From Larkinella knui (GTDB lineage Bacteria; Bacteroidota; Bacteroidia; Cytophagales; Spirosomataceae), in assembly GCF_003858645.1 (NCBI RefSeq), contig NZ_RQJP01000001.1:1769487-1833486 (forward strand): a DNA stretch of 64,000 nt, in the 5' to 3' direction. Positions 44,501-52,829 of this stretch are shown here, one piece after another. Each line of letters begins with the position of its first letter. The first letter of the stretch is position 1. The notes beneath the pieces were generated by a model, which made no database searches, had not been told where the DNA came from, and saw only the letters and a list, made by a program, of their open reading frames with translations. Position numbers and translations under genes: made by a program.

Positions 44501-46033
44501 CAAAATGAAGGCTCCCAGAATGGCGAAGGCAACTGTCAGCGCCATAGGGCGAAACATCTTGCCTTCGATGCCGGAAAGTGCCAGAATGGGCAGGTAAACG
44601 ATCAAAATAATGATCTCACCAAAAGCCGCCGATGACCGGATCCGGCCCGCTGACTGAAAAACCTCGTCGTCCATTTGTGCCTGCGAAAGTTCAATGGCAT
44701 GACGCTGTGAACCCGTTGTGGCTTTGGGATCTTTTCCCGTTTCATCGCCCAACGGCCCCGTCACCCGGTTTTGCAGGTGATGCAGGGTTGCCTCGACAAT
44801 GATCACGGCACCATCGACAATCAGCCCGAAGTCGATGGCACCCAGACTCATCAGATTTCCCGAAACCCCAAAGAGATTCATCATGGCAATGGCAAAAAGC
44901 AATGCCAGGGGAATGACCGACGCCACGACAAAACCCGCCCGGAAGTTGCCCAGCAACAGGACGAGAACGAAAATGACAATTGTGGCTCCTTCGAGCAGGT
45001 TTCGTTCTACGGTACCAATGGCACTGTTGACCATTTTGGTGCGGTCCAGAAACGGAACAATCTGAACCCCTTCGGGCAGGGTTTTCTGAATCTCAGCGAT
45101 CTTTGCTTTGACCCGTTTGATTACGGCCGACGAATTTTCACCTTTGATCATCATCACCACCGCGCCCACGGTTTCACCCTCTCCATTGCGGGTGACGGCC
45201 CCATACCGCACCGCCGAGCCGATGCGAATCCGGGCCACATCACCAATCCGAACCGGTAATCCCTGTTCATTCAGCCGAATGATAATATCTGAAATGTCGC
45301 CGGTAGAGGTAATCAGACCTTCGGAACGGATGAAATACGCATTGGGCTTTTTGTCGATGTAGGCCCCACCCGTATTCTGATTGTTCTGCTCCAGGGCCGT
45401 AAAAATATCGGAGATGGCGATGCCCATACTGCGCAGCCGGTCGGGGTCGATCTCAATTTCGTATTGCTTCAGGAGTCCGCCAAAACCGCTGATGTCGGCC
45501 ACACCGGGGGTTCCCAGCAAGCCGCGCCGGATGGTCCAGTCCTGAATGGTTCGCAGGTCGGTGAGTGAGTAGTTGTTTTCGTAGCCTTTCCTGGCTAAAA
45601 CCGCATACTGGAAAATTTCGCCCAGTCCGGTGGTCACTGGTGCCATGACGGGCGTTCCAACTCCGGGCGGAATTTCACCAACTACCTTTTGCAAGCGTTC
45701 GGCAATCTGCTGGCGGGCCCAGTAAACGTCGGTTGCATCGGTAAAAACGACGGTGACAATCGACAGACCAAAGCGCGAAAACGACCGCAGTTCGGTAATG
45801 CCCGGAATATTGGACAGGCTTACTTCAATTGGAAACGTCACCAGCCGCTCGATGTCTTCGGCGGCCAGCGATGGACTGCTGGTGATAACCTGCACCTGGT
45901 TATTGGTAATATCAGGCACGGCATCAATGGGCAGTTGGGACACCGACCAGGCTCCCCACCCCACTAGTGCCAGCGTAAACAGGCCCGTAATCAGCTTGTT
46001 GTGAATCGAGAAATGAATAATTGCATTGAGCAT
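41591..46033 (-). CDS. Heavy-metal RND permease (CusA/CzcA type) fused to periplasmic adaptor (CusB/CzcB type)
   Basis: The protein has 1480 residues. Residues 1-1060 are a full HME-RND permease: N-terminal FSIHNKLITGLFTL, pore motif GAIDFGLIVDGAVIIVEA near residue 400 (the Asp and Glu residues of the proton relay typical of divalent-cation pumps), and the end RPVIMTALVASFGFLPMAL...VLPILYSLSEKKAVENEAAQ. Directly in frame follows a lipoprotein-like signal (LFFLLPSLLLLTGCSS, Cys near residue 1096) and a complete membrane-fusion protein (VSVPFGGYVRQINLEPGLRIRKGQPLVVLENPDY; coiled coil; VTIPSPVSGFITSVPVNNG). Normally these are two genes. A GTG codon just before the lipoprotein signal could also start a separate adaptor. 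No outer-membrane channel gene is in the window. Likely Cu/Ag/Co/Zn efflux. Confidence 0.88.
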   Translation of the reverse strand: MLNAIIHFSIHNKLITGLFTLALVGWGAWSVSQLPIDAVPDITNNQVQVITSSPSLAAEDIERLVTFPIEVSLSNIPGITELRSFSRFGLSIVTVVFTDATDVYWARQQIAERLQKVVGEIPPGVGTPVMAPVTTGLGEIFQYAVLARKGYENNYSLTDLRTIQDWTIRRGLLGTPGVADISGFGGLLKQYEIEIDPDRLRSMGIAISDIFTALEQNNQNTGGAYIDKKPNAYFIRSEGLITSTGDISDIIIRLNEQGLPVRIGDVARIRIGSAVRYGAVTRNGEGETVGAVVMMIKGENSSAVIKRVKAKIAEIQKTLPEGVQIVPFLDRTKMVNSAIGTVERNLLEGATIVIFVLVLLLGNFRAGFVVASVIPLALLFAIAMMNLFGVSGNLMSLGAIDFGLIVDGAVIIVEATLHHLQNRVTGPLGDETGKDPKATTGSQRHAIELSQAQMDDEVFQSAGRIRSSAAFGEIIILIVYLPILALSGIEGKMFRPMALTVAFAILGAFILSLTYVPMISALFLNKKLAKKETFSDQIMKRIQRVYEPLLLKALKHRLIILTSAVALLAVAVFLFMRMGGEFIPQLDEGDFAVDTRTLTGSSLSETVEATLKAERVLLKQFPEVEQVVAKIGSGEIPTDPMPIEASDLMVILKPRDQWTSAATRDELAGKMAEALSIIPGVTFGFQQPVQMRFNELMTGARQDVALKIYGEDLGQLTKLAAEVGRLIATLDGAKDLYVEQVAGLSQILIKLDRAQIAKYGLNVTDVNRVINTAFAGQSAGLVFEGEKRFDLVVRLEASKRQSVEDVRNVYVTTPAGASGRGQQIPLGQIARVSIEQAPNQIQRDNTHRRITLGFNVRGRDVESIVTELQQKVSHRIPFPPGYSITYGGQFENLVDAKKRLAIAVPIALGLIFALLYFTFGSVRQSVLIFMAIPMAAIGGVFALLLRGMPFSISAGVGFIALFGVAVLNGIVLIAEFNRLRHDEGLTDLTEIIRLGTEIRLRPVIMTALVASFGFLPMALSNSAGAEVQKPLATVVIGGLLTATLLTLIVLPILYSLSEKKAVENEAAQKSGRQKTVASTTVASLFFLLPSLLLLTGCSSGGRGEETPGAGQSVTVDSTATASDSGHTAPIRVSLTRAQFEMAGIALGQPVFRTLRTTLKVTGTIDVPAQNRVSVSVPFGGYVRQINLEPGLRIRKGQPLVVLENPDYIQLQQEYLDTRAKLEFADLEFARQQELSRDNVTALKTFQQIRSNRQSLQAQLAGMAQRLAILQIDPAKLSPGRLTRTVTIPSPVSGFITSVPVNNGRFVNPADVVAEIINVDHLHVQLSIFEKDISRIQTGQTVRFGVGGDSSLLHRGTIFLIGKSLSADRTVSVLAHPEGFSRDFIPGGYVSAQVEVETQPLLALPESAVVRFGGLSYLYVLEQKRANPTLYQFRQIEVKTGVRQNGYVAITLPPDLEPKQTPIVVQGAYSLLSKLNNSEEE

Positions 46034-46238
46034 ACGGCATTCAGGATGAGGGGATTGATTACCAAAAAATCAATAGAATGAATCAGCTTGAAGCGATTTC
46101 ACCCCTAAATCCTATACATGGAACGTCCGATAGGGCCAGTCTCAAGTCTCAAGCAGGGGATTTAGGAATAAATCGCTCCTGACAGGACAAATACCGCCAT
46201 TTTTGAATGGACACACTTCGGACGGGGGCGAACCGAAA

Positions 46239-46625
46239 TTACCGTCGGGGGGGATTGATCAGCGCGAAAACCGCGAGAAAAGAATAGAGGTCCGCCTTGC
46301 AAAAGAAACCGGCTTTGGGCACGATCGACACCGGGCAGCGTACGGGTGCTGGCAGCCACACGATGCTGGGCGTAAAAACCGGTGTCAGGTGGCTAACGGA
46401 AGGCAAATTCTGGTGACTATGATTGGGGTGTTTATGGTGCTCAGAATCAGCGCCATAATGCATTTTGATAAAGTTAATGAAACTCAGCTGGGCATCCGTT
46501 TTTCGATGTTGCTCATAATGTTGCACCAGATCGCCCCAGTGGGCCGACTGGTCGATGCTGAAACCGGGAAGCAAACTGCCACCCAGCATCCAGCATGCTA
46601 ACACAAGAGCAACGAATGGTTTCAT
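46239..46625 (-). CDS. Small secreted His-rich protein upstream of the metal efflux gene
   Basis: The protein has 128 residues. The N-terminus (MKPFVALVLACWMLGGSLLPG) is a signal peptide. The middle holds HYEQHRKTD, KMHYGADSEHHKHPNHSHQN, rich in His and suitable for metal binding. Small secreted His-rich proteins commonly precede cation efflux operons in Bacteroidota. It precedes the RND gene on the same strand by 205 bases, so could be in the same unit. A periplasmic metal chaperone or sensor role is inferred from context only. Confidence 0.65.
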   Translation of the reverse strand: MKPFVALVLACWMLGGSLLPGFSIDQSAHWGDLVQHYEQHRKTDAQLSFINFIKMHYGADSEHHKHPNHSHQNLPSVSHLTPVFTPSIVWLPAPVRCPVSIVPKAGFFCKADLYSFLAVFALINPPRR

Positions 46626-46824
46626 GATCGCTTTGCCAATACCCGAAGAACAAAGCTGACGGGCGAAAGTTTCCCGCCCGGAACCAATTCGCTCAATTTG
46701 GAAATAATCTAATACCAGCTACCTCGAAAGCCAGCTAGTCGATTGATGATCAGGACTCTTAGAGCGAGCCTATCCGCGATTTAGCGGGCTGCATATATGG
46801 GTGTGGACACGTCGGCAGGCGGGT

Positions 46825-47253
46825 TCAGGCCGCCTGTGACAAAAACCGCTGCTCCAACAGGTGCGGATGTTCGTACCGGTTTCCCAGCACGCGCAGTTGG
46901 CGGGCGTGAAGGGCGCTGAGCGAAAAAGCCGGAAACTCGCCCGTTCCCAAAGGCTGAAACAGGGCGTACCCACACCGGTGGCTCGACCAGCCAATCTCAA
47001 AAATTCGCCCATCCCATTCCACCAGATCACTTTCGTAGAGTAAAATACCTTGCCGGTCCGACTGGCCGATCGTGCGCATCAGCCGCCAGGAAAAACTGGT
47101 CGGCGGCACAACTTCGGGGGCTTCAGGCACCTGACTGACAAGCGAAATGGCCTCCTGTAGCCAGATGGTCAGGTAAGGCTCAGGGGTCATGGGCAGCCCG
47201 GCCAGGTAGAGCATTTTTTGGCCGTCCCAAATTCGAGATTGGATGGGTTGCAT
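46825..47253 (-). CDS. YopX-family (phage-type) hypothetical protein
   Basis: The protein has 142 residues. The pattern IQSRIWDGQKMLYL at the start, LMRTIGQSDRQGILLYESDLVEW in the middle and GYALFQPLG near the end resembles the YopX domain (PF09643; typical R-x-WD...KDKNGKEIYEGDIV). YopX proteins are mostly of phage or mobile origin with unknown role. No other phage genes lie beside it. The YESDLVEW form replaces the usual YEGDIV. Confidence 0.6.
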   Translation of the reverse strand: MQPIQSRIWDGQKMLYLAGLPMTPEPYLTIWLQEAISLVSQVPEAPEVVPPTSFSWRLMRTIGQSDRQGILLYESDLVEWDGRIFEIGWSSHRCGYALFQPLGTGEFPAFSLSALHARQLRVLGNRYEHPHLLEQRFLSQAA

Positions 47254-47655
47254 CGTTCTTCCTATAATTAAGTTATGCTATAACGAATAGCAAATATATG
47301 TCATAAAAAGGAAAGAAAACAGCCAAAAGTCACTTACTTATATTATTTTTAACACTTTTAGTTTACGGCATCCTGAGTTTGGACACCTATTTTAAAAATT
47401 ATCTATTCCCAACGTATAGGGTAGCTGGGACGTCATCGGGCCGGATTCAATTTTATCGGTGGGCCGTTGTCTCACTAATGACGGGTTGGGGCACGTTATG
47501 GGCCGGGATGGGGTTTGGGCTACATAGAACCACCTGTTACTCATGCAGTTCCTTTCTGATGCGGAACTGCATGAGTCAAAATTTCTGATCGCATCGGCAG
47601 TCTATTGTATCCACCAGGTTTTGGCGCGCAGCCATCCAAGAAGCATAACAGGCGT
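47254..47655. other. 402-bp gap with a strong palindrome
   Basis: The gap holds the perfect hairpin at 47539-47576. A TTG-started forward frame at 47379-47588 runs through the hairpin and shows no recognisable domain. No gene is supported. Confidence 0.45.
47539..47576. repeat. Perfect 14-bp inverted repeat
   Basis: Arms ACTCATGCAGTTCC (47539-47552) and its complement (47563-47576) around a 10-base loop. No T tract follows in either direction. It lies upstream of the small membrane protein gene at 47656. Confidence 0.6.
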
Positions 47656-47844
47656 ATGATTGTTCTGATCGCAACGATAACGGTCGTCTACATCGGCTAC
47701 GGATGCCGTTTACTTTTCAGAGCCCGAAAAGAAAGCATCCAATCAGCAAACCGGCTTTATACCTACATCCAGTCTGCGATGTTTTTCATGGCCGCCCTGC
47801 TTTTCTCAACGATTCTGATTTACCTGGCCACCCATCACCCCTGA
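47656..47844 (+). CDS. Small membrane protein, two predicted transmembrane segments
   Basis: From the ATG at 47656 the protein has 62 residues; a TTG at 47605 would add 17 polar residues. Two hydrophobic helices (IVLIATITVVYIGYGCRLLF and AMFFMAALLFSTILIYLA) flank a charged loop. No family was recognised. It converges with the NIPSNAP gene. Small size makes this uncertain. Confidence 0.45.
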   Translation: MIVLIATITVVYIGYGCRLLFRARKESIQSANRLYTYIQSAMFFMAALLFSTILIYLATHHP

Positions 47845-47877
47845 TCGAGTCAGGAATTGCGGCAAAACCAGGCGGTT

Positions 47878-48681
47878 TTAAATCTGGGAAAAGGCGGTCG
47901 GAATCAGGAACGTCCGGGTGATGTTGGAGACGATTCGGGCGTTGGCGTATTCGGGCATGGAACTGATTTTCTTCCATTCCGGATCACTGCCAAAAGTTTT
48001 CCAGTTCTGGTCGTGTTCTTCCATGGAATCGAAGGTCAGCATGTACGTCAGGTTCGGGCGCATGGGACCAATCAACGTTTCGCCGAAGAAAACCGGCGTC
48101 AGTCCGACGCGCTTGAAAATAGCAATTTCGCCCCCCTCGTTAAACATCTCGATTTTTTTCTTTCCGGCCGTTTCGTTGTGGCTTTCGTAGCGACGCAATT
48201 CAAAAATCCGTGGTTTTTTTTCCGGTGCTTCGAGTTTGGGCATGTTCGAAAACGATTTCAGCAACGAACTTTCAATGCGTTCATAGGCCGGATCGGTGGC
48301 CTGAGCATTTAAATAATCCGCTGAAGCCTGTTGATAGGCCGAATCGCCGGCCAGTTTATCCGGCGCATTGAAATAATCTTCCAGGGAATTGAACGGGATG
48401 ACGGCCACCAGTTTGGTAAATCCCTGCGGGAGGTATTCGGTAAAGACGCCAATCGCTTTACTTCCCAGGCGATTGAAAGCCGGAATGGCGGCATTTTGAA
48501 AATAGCTTTCCACCATCTTCTGCTGTTTGCCACTTTTTAAGGTATAAATCCGTAGTTCATAAAACTCGCGGCTGGCATTTTGCCGGGGATTGGCCTGGGC
48601 CGAAGCCTGATTCAGCGGGCTCAGTAAACCGGCAGCGGAACTCGTAACGAGGGATGCTTTAACGAACGTGCGTCTTTTCAT
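47878..48681 (-). CDS. NIPSNAP-family protein, Tat-type signal
   Basis: From the ATG at 48681 the protein has 267 residues; an ATG five codons earlier is also possible. The N-terminus MKRRTFVKASLVTSSAAGLL is a twin-arginine signal with an Ala-Gln cut. The body has two copies of the NIPSNAP ferredoxin-like fold: FYELRIYTLKSGKQQKM and IFELRRYESHNETAGKK. Tat-exported NIPSNAP proteins are common in Bacteroidota, but their function is unknown. Confidence 0.87.
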   Translation of the reverse strand: MKRRTFVKASLVTSSAAGLLSPLNQASAQANPRQNASREFYELRIYTLKSGKQQKMVESYFQNAAIPAFNRLGSKAIGVFTEYLPQGFTKLVAVIPFNSLEDYFNAPDKLAGDSAYQQASADYLNAQATDPAYERIESSLLKSFSNMPKLEAPEKKPRIFELRRYESHNETAGKKKIEMFNEGGEIAIFKRVGLTPVFFGETLIGPMRPNLTYMLTFDSMEEHDQNWKTFGSDPEWKKISSMPEYANARIVSNITRTFLIPTAFSQI

Positions 48682-48817
48682 GGGAATTTGATTCATCGAT
48701 TAGCAACGATTGGCATTCTCCCACAAAAGCAGAAAATTGGTCTTTTCTACCTCCGTTCCTCCCTATTTCGCCGGTCTTTCCGGTGCCCTCTTCGTATCTG
48801 TTTCTCTTCCGGTAATT

Positions 48818-49717
48818 TTAGTTGAGCAGAAAGTTTTTTACTTCCCGGTTAAAAACCACCGGCTGTTCCAGGTTTAGCATATGAGCCGCATTCGGAATGA
48901 CGACTTTTTTCACGTTCGGAATGTGGCGTTTCAATTTGTCACTGATGCTGAGAATATCGACCATGTCCAGATCCCCCACCAGCACCAGCGTCGGGGACTG
49001 AATGCGGCTCAGCCGCTCGCTAGCCGGTGGGTTTTCATCGAACCGCAATGCCGTGTTCCAGCGGTGAAATTTTAAATTATCCCGAACCATTTTCAGTACG
49101 AAACCGCGCACTTTGGGATCGACGGCCCCCGGGATGCGCCGGGGGTCCGTCCACGAGCGAACGAAATACTCGGCAAAAGCCACCGTATCCCTGCGCTGGT
49201 AGGCAGCGATCTGCTGCCTGGTATTGGCCACCAAAACCGAGTCGTGGTTAAGATCATAGCCAATAAGTCCGGGAGCCGCCAAAATCAATTTATCCACGCG
49301 CTGCGGATGGGCCAGCACAAAGTCAGTGGCAGCAACGGCCCCCAGCGACAAACCCATGACGTGCGCTTTAGCAATACCGAACGAATCCAGAATCAGGGCA
49401 ATGGCCGAAGCGTTGTAAAACGTGGAATCGCCATCCTGCGTGAGCCCGTGTTTACGCATATCGCAGTTTAAAACCCGAAAATACTTCCGGAACTCAGCCA
49501 CTTGGTTTTCCCACATCCGATGGTCTATCATGCCCCCGTGCAACAACAGCAAAGCCGGGCCTTTGCCGCTTTCTTCCACGTACAACTTCGAATCGGCGAT
49601 GGGAATACGATGCTTCTTAACTACCTGCCCGGCAACCGGTTGAACCAGCAGTACGACACAGGCGAACCGGAAAAAGGGCAAACGAAACGAGCGGAGCAGG
49701 CCGTGGGGACGTGCCAT
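48818..49717 (-). CDS. Alpha/beta hydrolase, secreted
   Basis: The protein has 299 residues with a cleavable N-terminal signal (hydrophobic run to about residue 31). The hydrolase fold has the oxyanion HGG (LLLLHGGMIDHRMWENQ), nucleophile elbow GLSLGA, the acid in LVLVGDLDMVD and catalytic His in NAAHMLNLEQP. It most resembles small esterases or lactonases of the 3-oxoadipate enol-lactonase type. Substrate unknown. It is divergent from the cytochrome c gene with 142 bases between. Confidence 0.88.
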   Translation of the reverse strand: MARPHGLLRSFRLPFFRFACVVLLVQPVAGQVVKKHRIPIADSKLYVEESGKGPALLLLHGGMIDHRMWENQVAEFRKYFRVLNCDMRKHGLTQDGDSTFYNASAIALILDSFGIAKAHVMGLSLGAVAATDFVLAHPQRVDKLILAAPGLIGYDLNHDSVLVANTRQQIAAYQRRDTVAFAEYFVRSWTDPRRIPGAVDPKVRGFVLKMVRDNLKFHRWNTALRFDENPPASERLSRIQSPTLVLVGDLDMVDILSISDKLKRHIPNVKKVVIPNAAHMLNLEQPVVFNREVKNFLLN

Positions 49718-49859
49718 ATCGGTTTTTGCGGTAATCGAATGAAAACGAACTACTAAATAAGCGGCTTTTTGAGTATTCTCCGTATTGCCGACGACCGAAT
49801 GCTCAAAATGTAGCCATTTCCAACGCCTTTTTACCTATTTTGCTCAAAACCGATTGCTT

Positions 49860-51416
49860 ATGAAGCTGTTTACTTCCTTATCGTTTTTCCTCTTCATTGC
49901 CAGTGTGTTGGCGAGTCTCGTTCGTAACCCCAACCCGCTGAACGGTGAGAATGCAACGGTATCGCTCCGGGCTACGGCGGATATTCCGCGGACCTGGGAC
50001 AGTACGGCTATGGCGGATTTTGAGCTACCGCTGGCAACTCCCAAAGCCTCTCCGCGGCATGTGCCGACAGCCTACTATTACCGGCTCCCGGAGCGGGTAA
50101 TTTATAAAACCTATCCGGTTTATGCCCCGGGCCGCGAACCGGCAGGATACTGGGAATGGCTCCACAAACAGGAACCGCAAATTGTATTTGACCCGGCGAA
50201 ACTCAAAACTGAAGCCGACTGGATTAAAGCCGGGGAGTTGCTATTTGATTCTCCTATCGACAACCAGGGTGCCATTTTAACCAACGAGGATGTGCGTGAC
50301 CCGGCTTTTTATGCGTATACTAAAATGCCGTTGACCAAAGACGGGATTATGCCGTATGCCCGGTATGTTATTTCGGAGAGAGGCAAAGTGCTCGTCGGCA
50401 ATATTTCCTGTGGCATGTGTCATACCCGGGTCGAACCGAACGGCCTGGTGCTGAAAGGCGCGCAGGGCAATTTTCCGGGCGATCGGGCTACGGCCTGGGG
50501 GCTTCGCAAAGCCGATACGCCCGAAGCAGGCATTCGTTTTTTTACCAGCCTGATGTTCAACGCTCCTTTTGTGAAGGATGATCCCAATACGCAGCTGAGT
50601 CAACAGTCCAGCGCCGAAATCATAAAAGCCTTCGAAGCGGTTCCGGCCGGCACGATGGGCCGTCAGGGCACCAGTATTCTGTTTCCGCCGTCGGTTCCTG
50701 ACCTGATCGGGGTGAAAGACCGTACGTACCTGGATCACGGCGGCCTGGCTCGGCACCGTGGCATTGGCGATATGATGCGGTACATTGCGGTTAACCAGGC
50801 GATGGATTTCCTGAGCGACTACGACGGCTACATTCCGGTCGGAATCAAAAACAAAACCCGGCCCGAAGCCGGAAAAAGCCGGTTTGTCGGCACCTACGAC
50901 CGCCACAGTGAAGCGCAGCTCTACGCCCTGTCGAAGTACATTTACGCGTTGAAACCGCCGGTTAATCCTAACAAACCCAGTGGACAATCCAAACGCGGGG
51001 AGCGGATTTTTATTGAACAGGGCTGTGTGACCTGCCATACGCCCCCGCTGTATACCAACAATATGCTAACGCCCGTCGACGGTTTTGAGGTGCCGGACGA
51101 CCATCGTAAAAAGTACGATATTTTTGAAATATCGGTGGGTACCGACCCCGGCTATGCGCTAAAAACCCGGCGTGGTACGGGGTATTACAAAGTGCCGTCG
51201 CTGAAAGGCGTTTGGTATCGGGGGCCTTTTCTGCACGATGGTTCACTGGCGAAGCTCGACGATCTGCTCGATCCCAAACGCGTTCGTGACGACTACGTTC
51301 CTACCGGTTTTAAAGGCGCCAATGTCAGCACCCGCGCCGTGCGGGGCCACGAGTTTGGTCTGGAGCTTTCCGCTGCCGACCGCTCGGCCTTGCTGGCATT
51401 TCTCAACACCCTGTAA
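49860..51416 (+). CDS. Dihaem cytochrome c family protein, secreted
   Basis: From the ATG at 49860 the protein has 518 residues. It has a signal peptide (LFTSLSFFLFIASVLA) and two haem c attachment sites: SCGMCH near residue 183 and GCVTCH near residue 388. The last third (YKVPSLKGVWYRGPFLHDGSL) is typical of MauG/cytochrome c peroxidase-like di-haem proteins. It likely takes part in periplasmic electron transfer or peroxide reduction. It is immediately followed (two bases) by a YceI gene, making a two-gene operon. Confidence 0.86.
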   Translation: MKLFTSLSFFLFIASVLASLVRNPNPLNGENATVSLRATADIPRTWDSTAMADFELPLATPKASPRHVPTAYYYRLPERVIYKTYPVYAPGREPAGYWEWLHKQEPQIVFDPAKLKTEADWIKAGELLFDSPIDNQGAILTNEDVRDPAFYAYTKMPLTKDGIMPYARYVISERGKVLVGNISCGMCHTRVEPNGLVLKGAQGNFPGDRATAWGLRKADTPEAGIRFFTSLMFNAPFVKDDPNTQLSQQSSAEIIKAFEAVPAGTMGRQGTSILFPPSVPDLIGVKDRTYLDHGGLARHRGIGDMMRYIAVNQAMDFLSDYDGYIPVGIKNKTRPEAGKSRFVGTYDRHSEAQLYALSKYIYALKPPVNPNKPSGQSKRGERIFIEQGCVTCHTPPLYTNNMLTPVDGFEVPDDHRKKYDIFEISVGTDPGYALKTRRGTGYYKVPSLKGVWYRGPFLHDGSLAKLDDLLDPKRVRDDYVPTGFKGANVSTRAVRGHEFGLELSAADRSALLAFLNTL

Positions 51417-51418
51417 CC

Positions 51419-51946
51419 ATGAAACGATTCATCTGGATTGGTTTGGCACTTGGTGCGTTGATCAGTTTCACTACGGCAGGACCAACCGTCGAAGAGTCGG
51501 AAATCCGCTTTCAGATTGTCAACGCCGGGTTAACCGTGCAGGGAAGTCTGACGGGTCTGGAAGCCGACATCCGGTTTGACCCGGTGCACCCCGAACAGGC
51601 CAGCATCCGGGCCTCGGTGCCGGTGAATACCATCAAAACCGGTCTTTCGTTTCGGGACCGGCATTTGCAAAAACCGGATTATTTTAATGCGGAACAAAAT
51701 CCGGTTATTACCCTGCAATCAAAAACCATTCGAAAAACCGGTCGGGATACGTACGAAGGTCTTTTTGATTTGGGAATAAAGGCCATTCACCGCGACGTAA
51801 AAATGCCGTTTAGCGTATCGCCGAAAAATGAGTTTGTGGGAAATTTACAAATCAATCGACTGGATTTTGACGTGGGGAAATCCAGTCTGGTTTTAGCCAA
51901 TGAGGTTTTCATAAGCATTCGCGTGAAAGTAGCGGGTGGTTCGTAA
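51419..51946 (+). CDS. YceI-family lipid-binding protein, secreted
   Basis: The protein has 175 residues with a signal peptide (MKRFIWIGLALGALISF). The lipocalin-like YceI barrel shows IRFQIVNAGLTVQGSLTGLEADIRF at the start and IRASVPVNTIKTGLSFRDRHLQKPDYFNAE in the middle. YceI proteins carry isoprenoid quinones or similar lipids in the periplasm; pairing with a cytochrome c is common. Two bases separate it from the cytochrome gene. A perfect hairpin follows. Confidence 0.9.
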   Translation: MKRFIWIGLALGALISFTTAGPTVEESEIRFQIVNAGLTVQGSLTGLEADIRFDPVHPEQASIRASVPVNTIKTGLSFRDRHLQKPDYFNAEQNPVITLQSKTIRKTGRDTYEGLFDLGIKAIHRDVKMPFSVSPKNEFVGNLQINRLDFDVGKSSLVLANEVFISIRVKVAGGS

Positions 51947-51957
51947 CCCCGTATAAA

Positions 51958-52005
51958 CACAAAATGATCCCACCCGCTTTGGCGTTTTACAGGGATCATT
52001 TTGTG
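51958..52005. terminator. Bidirectional terminator after yceI
   Basis: Perfect 14-bp arms (CACAAAATGATCCC at 51958-51971 and its complement at 51992-52005) around a 20-base loop. It separates two convergent genes and reads out into T-rich sequence in both directions (ATTTTGTG). Confidence 0.75.
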
Positions 52006-52025
52006 TGTTGCGCAGTCTTCGCGGA

Positions 52026-52214
52026 TCAACTCTTGTGCCCACCCTTGGTGCCGCCCGATGCGCTGCCACCACTGTGTTTTCCTTTGCTACCACTTGGTTT
52101 CGACGTGCCTCTGCGCCCGCCCGTCGAGCCGTGATGGGCTCCATTGTTCTGCTTGTCGCCGGCTTCTCCACCGCCAAGCATCTCCTCATACGCCTTCAAA
52201 TCCTCGTCAGCCAT
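52026..52214 (-). CDS. Small Gly/Ser/Lys-rich hypothetical protein
   Basis: The protein has 62 residues, beginning MADEDLKAYEEMLGGGEAGD; the rest is a low-complexity, basic tail (GSKGKHSGGSASGGTKGGHK). It looks disordered, as in small DNA- or RNA-binding proteins. No family was recognised. A terminator lies just downstream. Its start lies 107 bases from a TTGCCTCACT box, but that box points away from it. Confidence 0.5.
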   Translation of the reverse strand: MADEDLKAYEEMLGGGEAGDKQNNGAHHGSTGGRRGTSKPSGSKGKHSGGSASGGTKGGHKS

Positions 52215-52312
52215 CTTGTTTAGATTCGTTAAAACGGGTTAATGAACACTTTTTTCCAGTAACTCGGGAGCCGAAAAGATGGTTGGAAACTAGTCGAAAT
52301 CAGCCGTTGAAA

Positions 52313-52331
52313 GCGGTCCGTTGCCTCACTA
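52313..52331 (+). promoter_or_regulatory. TTGCCTCAYT box A (upstream of the gene at 52424)
   Basis: Box GCGGTCCG-TTGCCTCACTA lies 92 bases before the ATG of the small membrane protein. It is the first of five matching boxes (others at 54543-54561, 55802-55820, 57276-57294 and 57365-57383), each pointing to a gene start. It matches box B in 18 of 19 positions. Confidence 0.5.
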
Positions 52332-52423
52332 GCGGGTATCCATTGGCCGGAGCGCAGGTTATAAAAGCGAAATGAGCTGACCGCTCCGCAGTCAGGTAGT
52401 GTCCCATAAAACGTACCCGTGAG

Positions 52424-52633
52424 ATGAAAGATTTCCTAAAAGCCTTTATTCCGGTCACCATTGCCGTATTGGTATATACGTACCTGGCCGAAAATGGCGA
52501 CATGAGCCAGGCCCTGTGGCCGCTCATTCTGTTGCTCATTGCGACTTTTACGATAGCCGTTTACGTCCTAATTCGGGTTTTCCGCCGAAAAAAGTTTCCG
52601 GATAGCCGAACCAGCTCCAGCAAGAATCGATAA
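52424..52633 (+). CDS. Small membrane protein, two predicted transmembrane segments
   Basis: The protein has 69 residues. Two hydrophobic helices (FIPVTIAVLVYTYLA and LWPLILLLIATFTIAVYVLI) are separated by a short acidic loop; the tail is basic (RVFRRKKFPDSR). No family was recognised. A TTGCCTCAYT box lies 92 bases before its start, linking it to the LytTR-region genes. It stands alone between two gaps. Confidence 0.6.
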   Translation: MKDFLKAFIPVTIAVLVYTYLAENGDMSQALWPLILLLIATFTIAVYVLIRVFRRKKFPDSRTSSSKNR

Positions 52634-52829
52634 AAACCGGCTGGCAGGAACCCACTTCAAAAATGCCCGTTTTCAGTCCTGGCCAGATTGCTCCCCGGGT
52701 GCGGCTTCTTTTTTTCTTTCGGCAGACCGTTGCCTAATCCCTTTCGCCCCGTGGAATCAACTACCAAACAGTTGTCATTTTCAGGCTGTTACAAAAAGAC
52801 AGTACGGAATGATCAACCAGGAAAGAACC

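Noticed and set aside
47379-47588. Forward 69-residue frame starting with TTG
   Set aside because: Runs through a perfect hairpin and has no domain; weak start codon.
52300-52539. Reverse 79-residue frame opposite the small membrane protein
   Set aside because: Overlaps box A and the better-supported forward gene; no domain.
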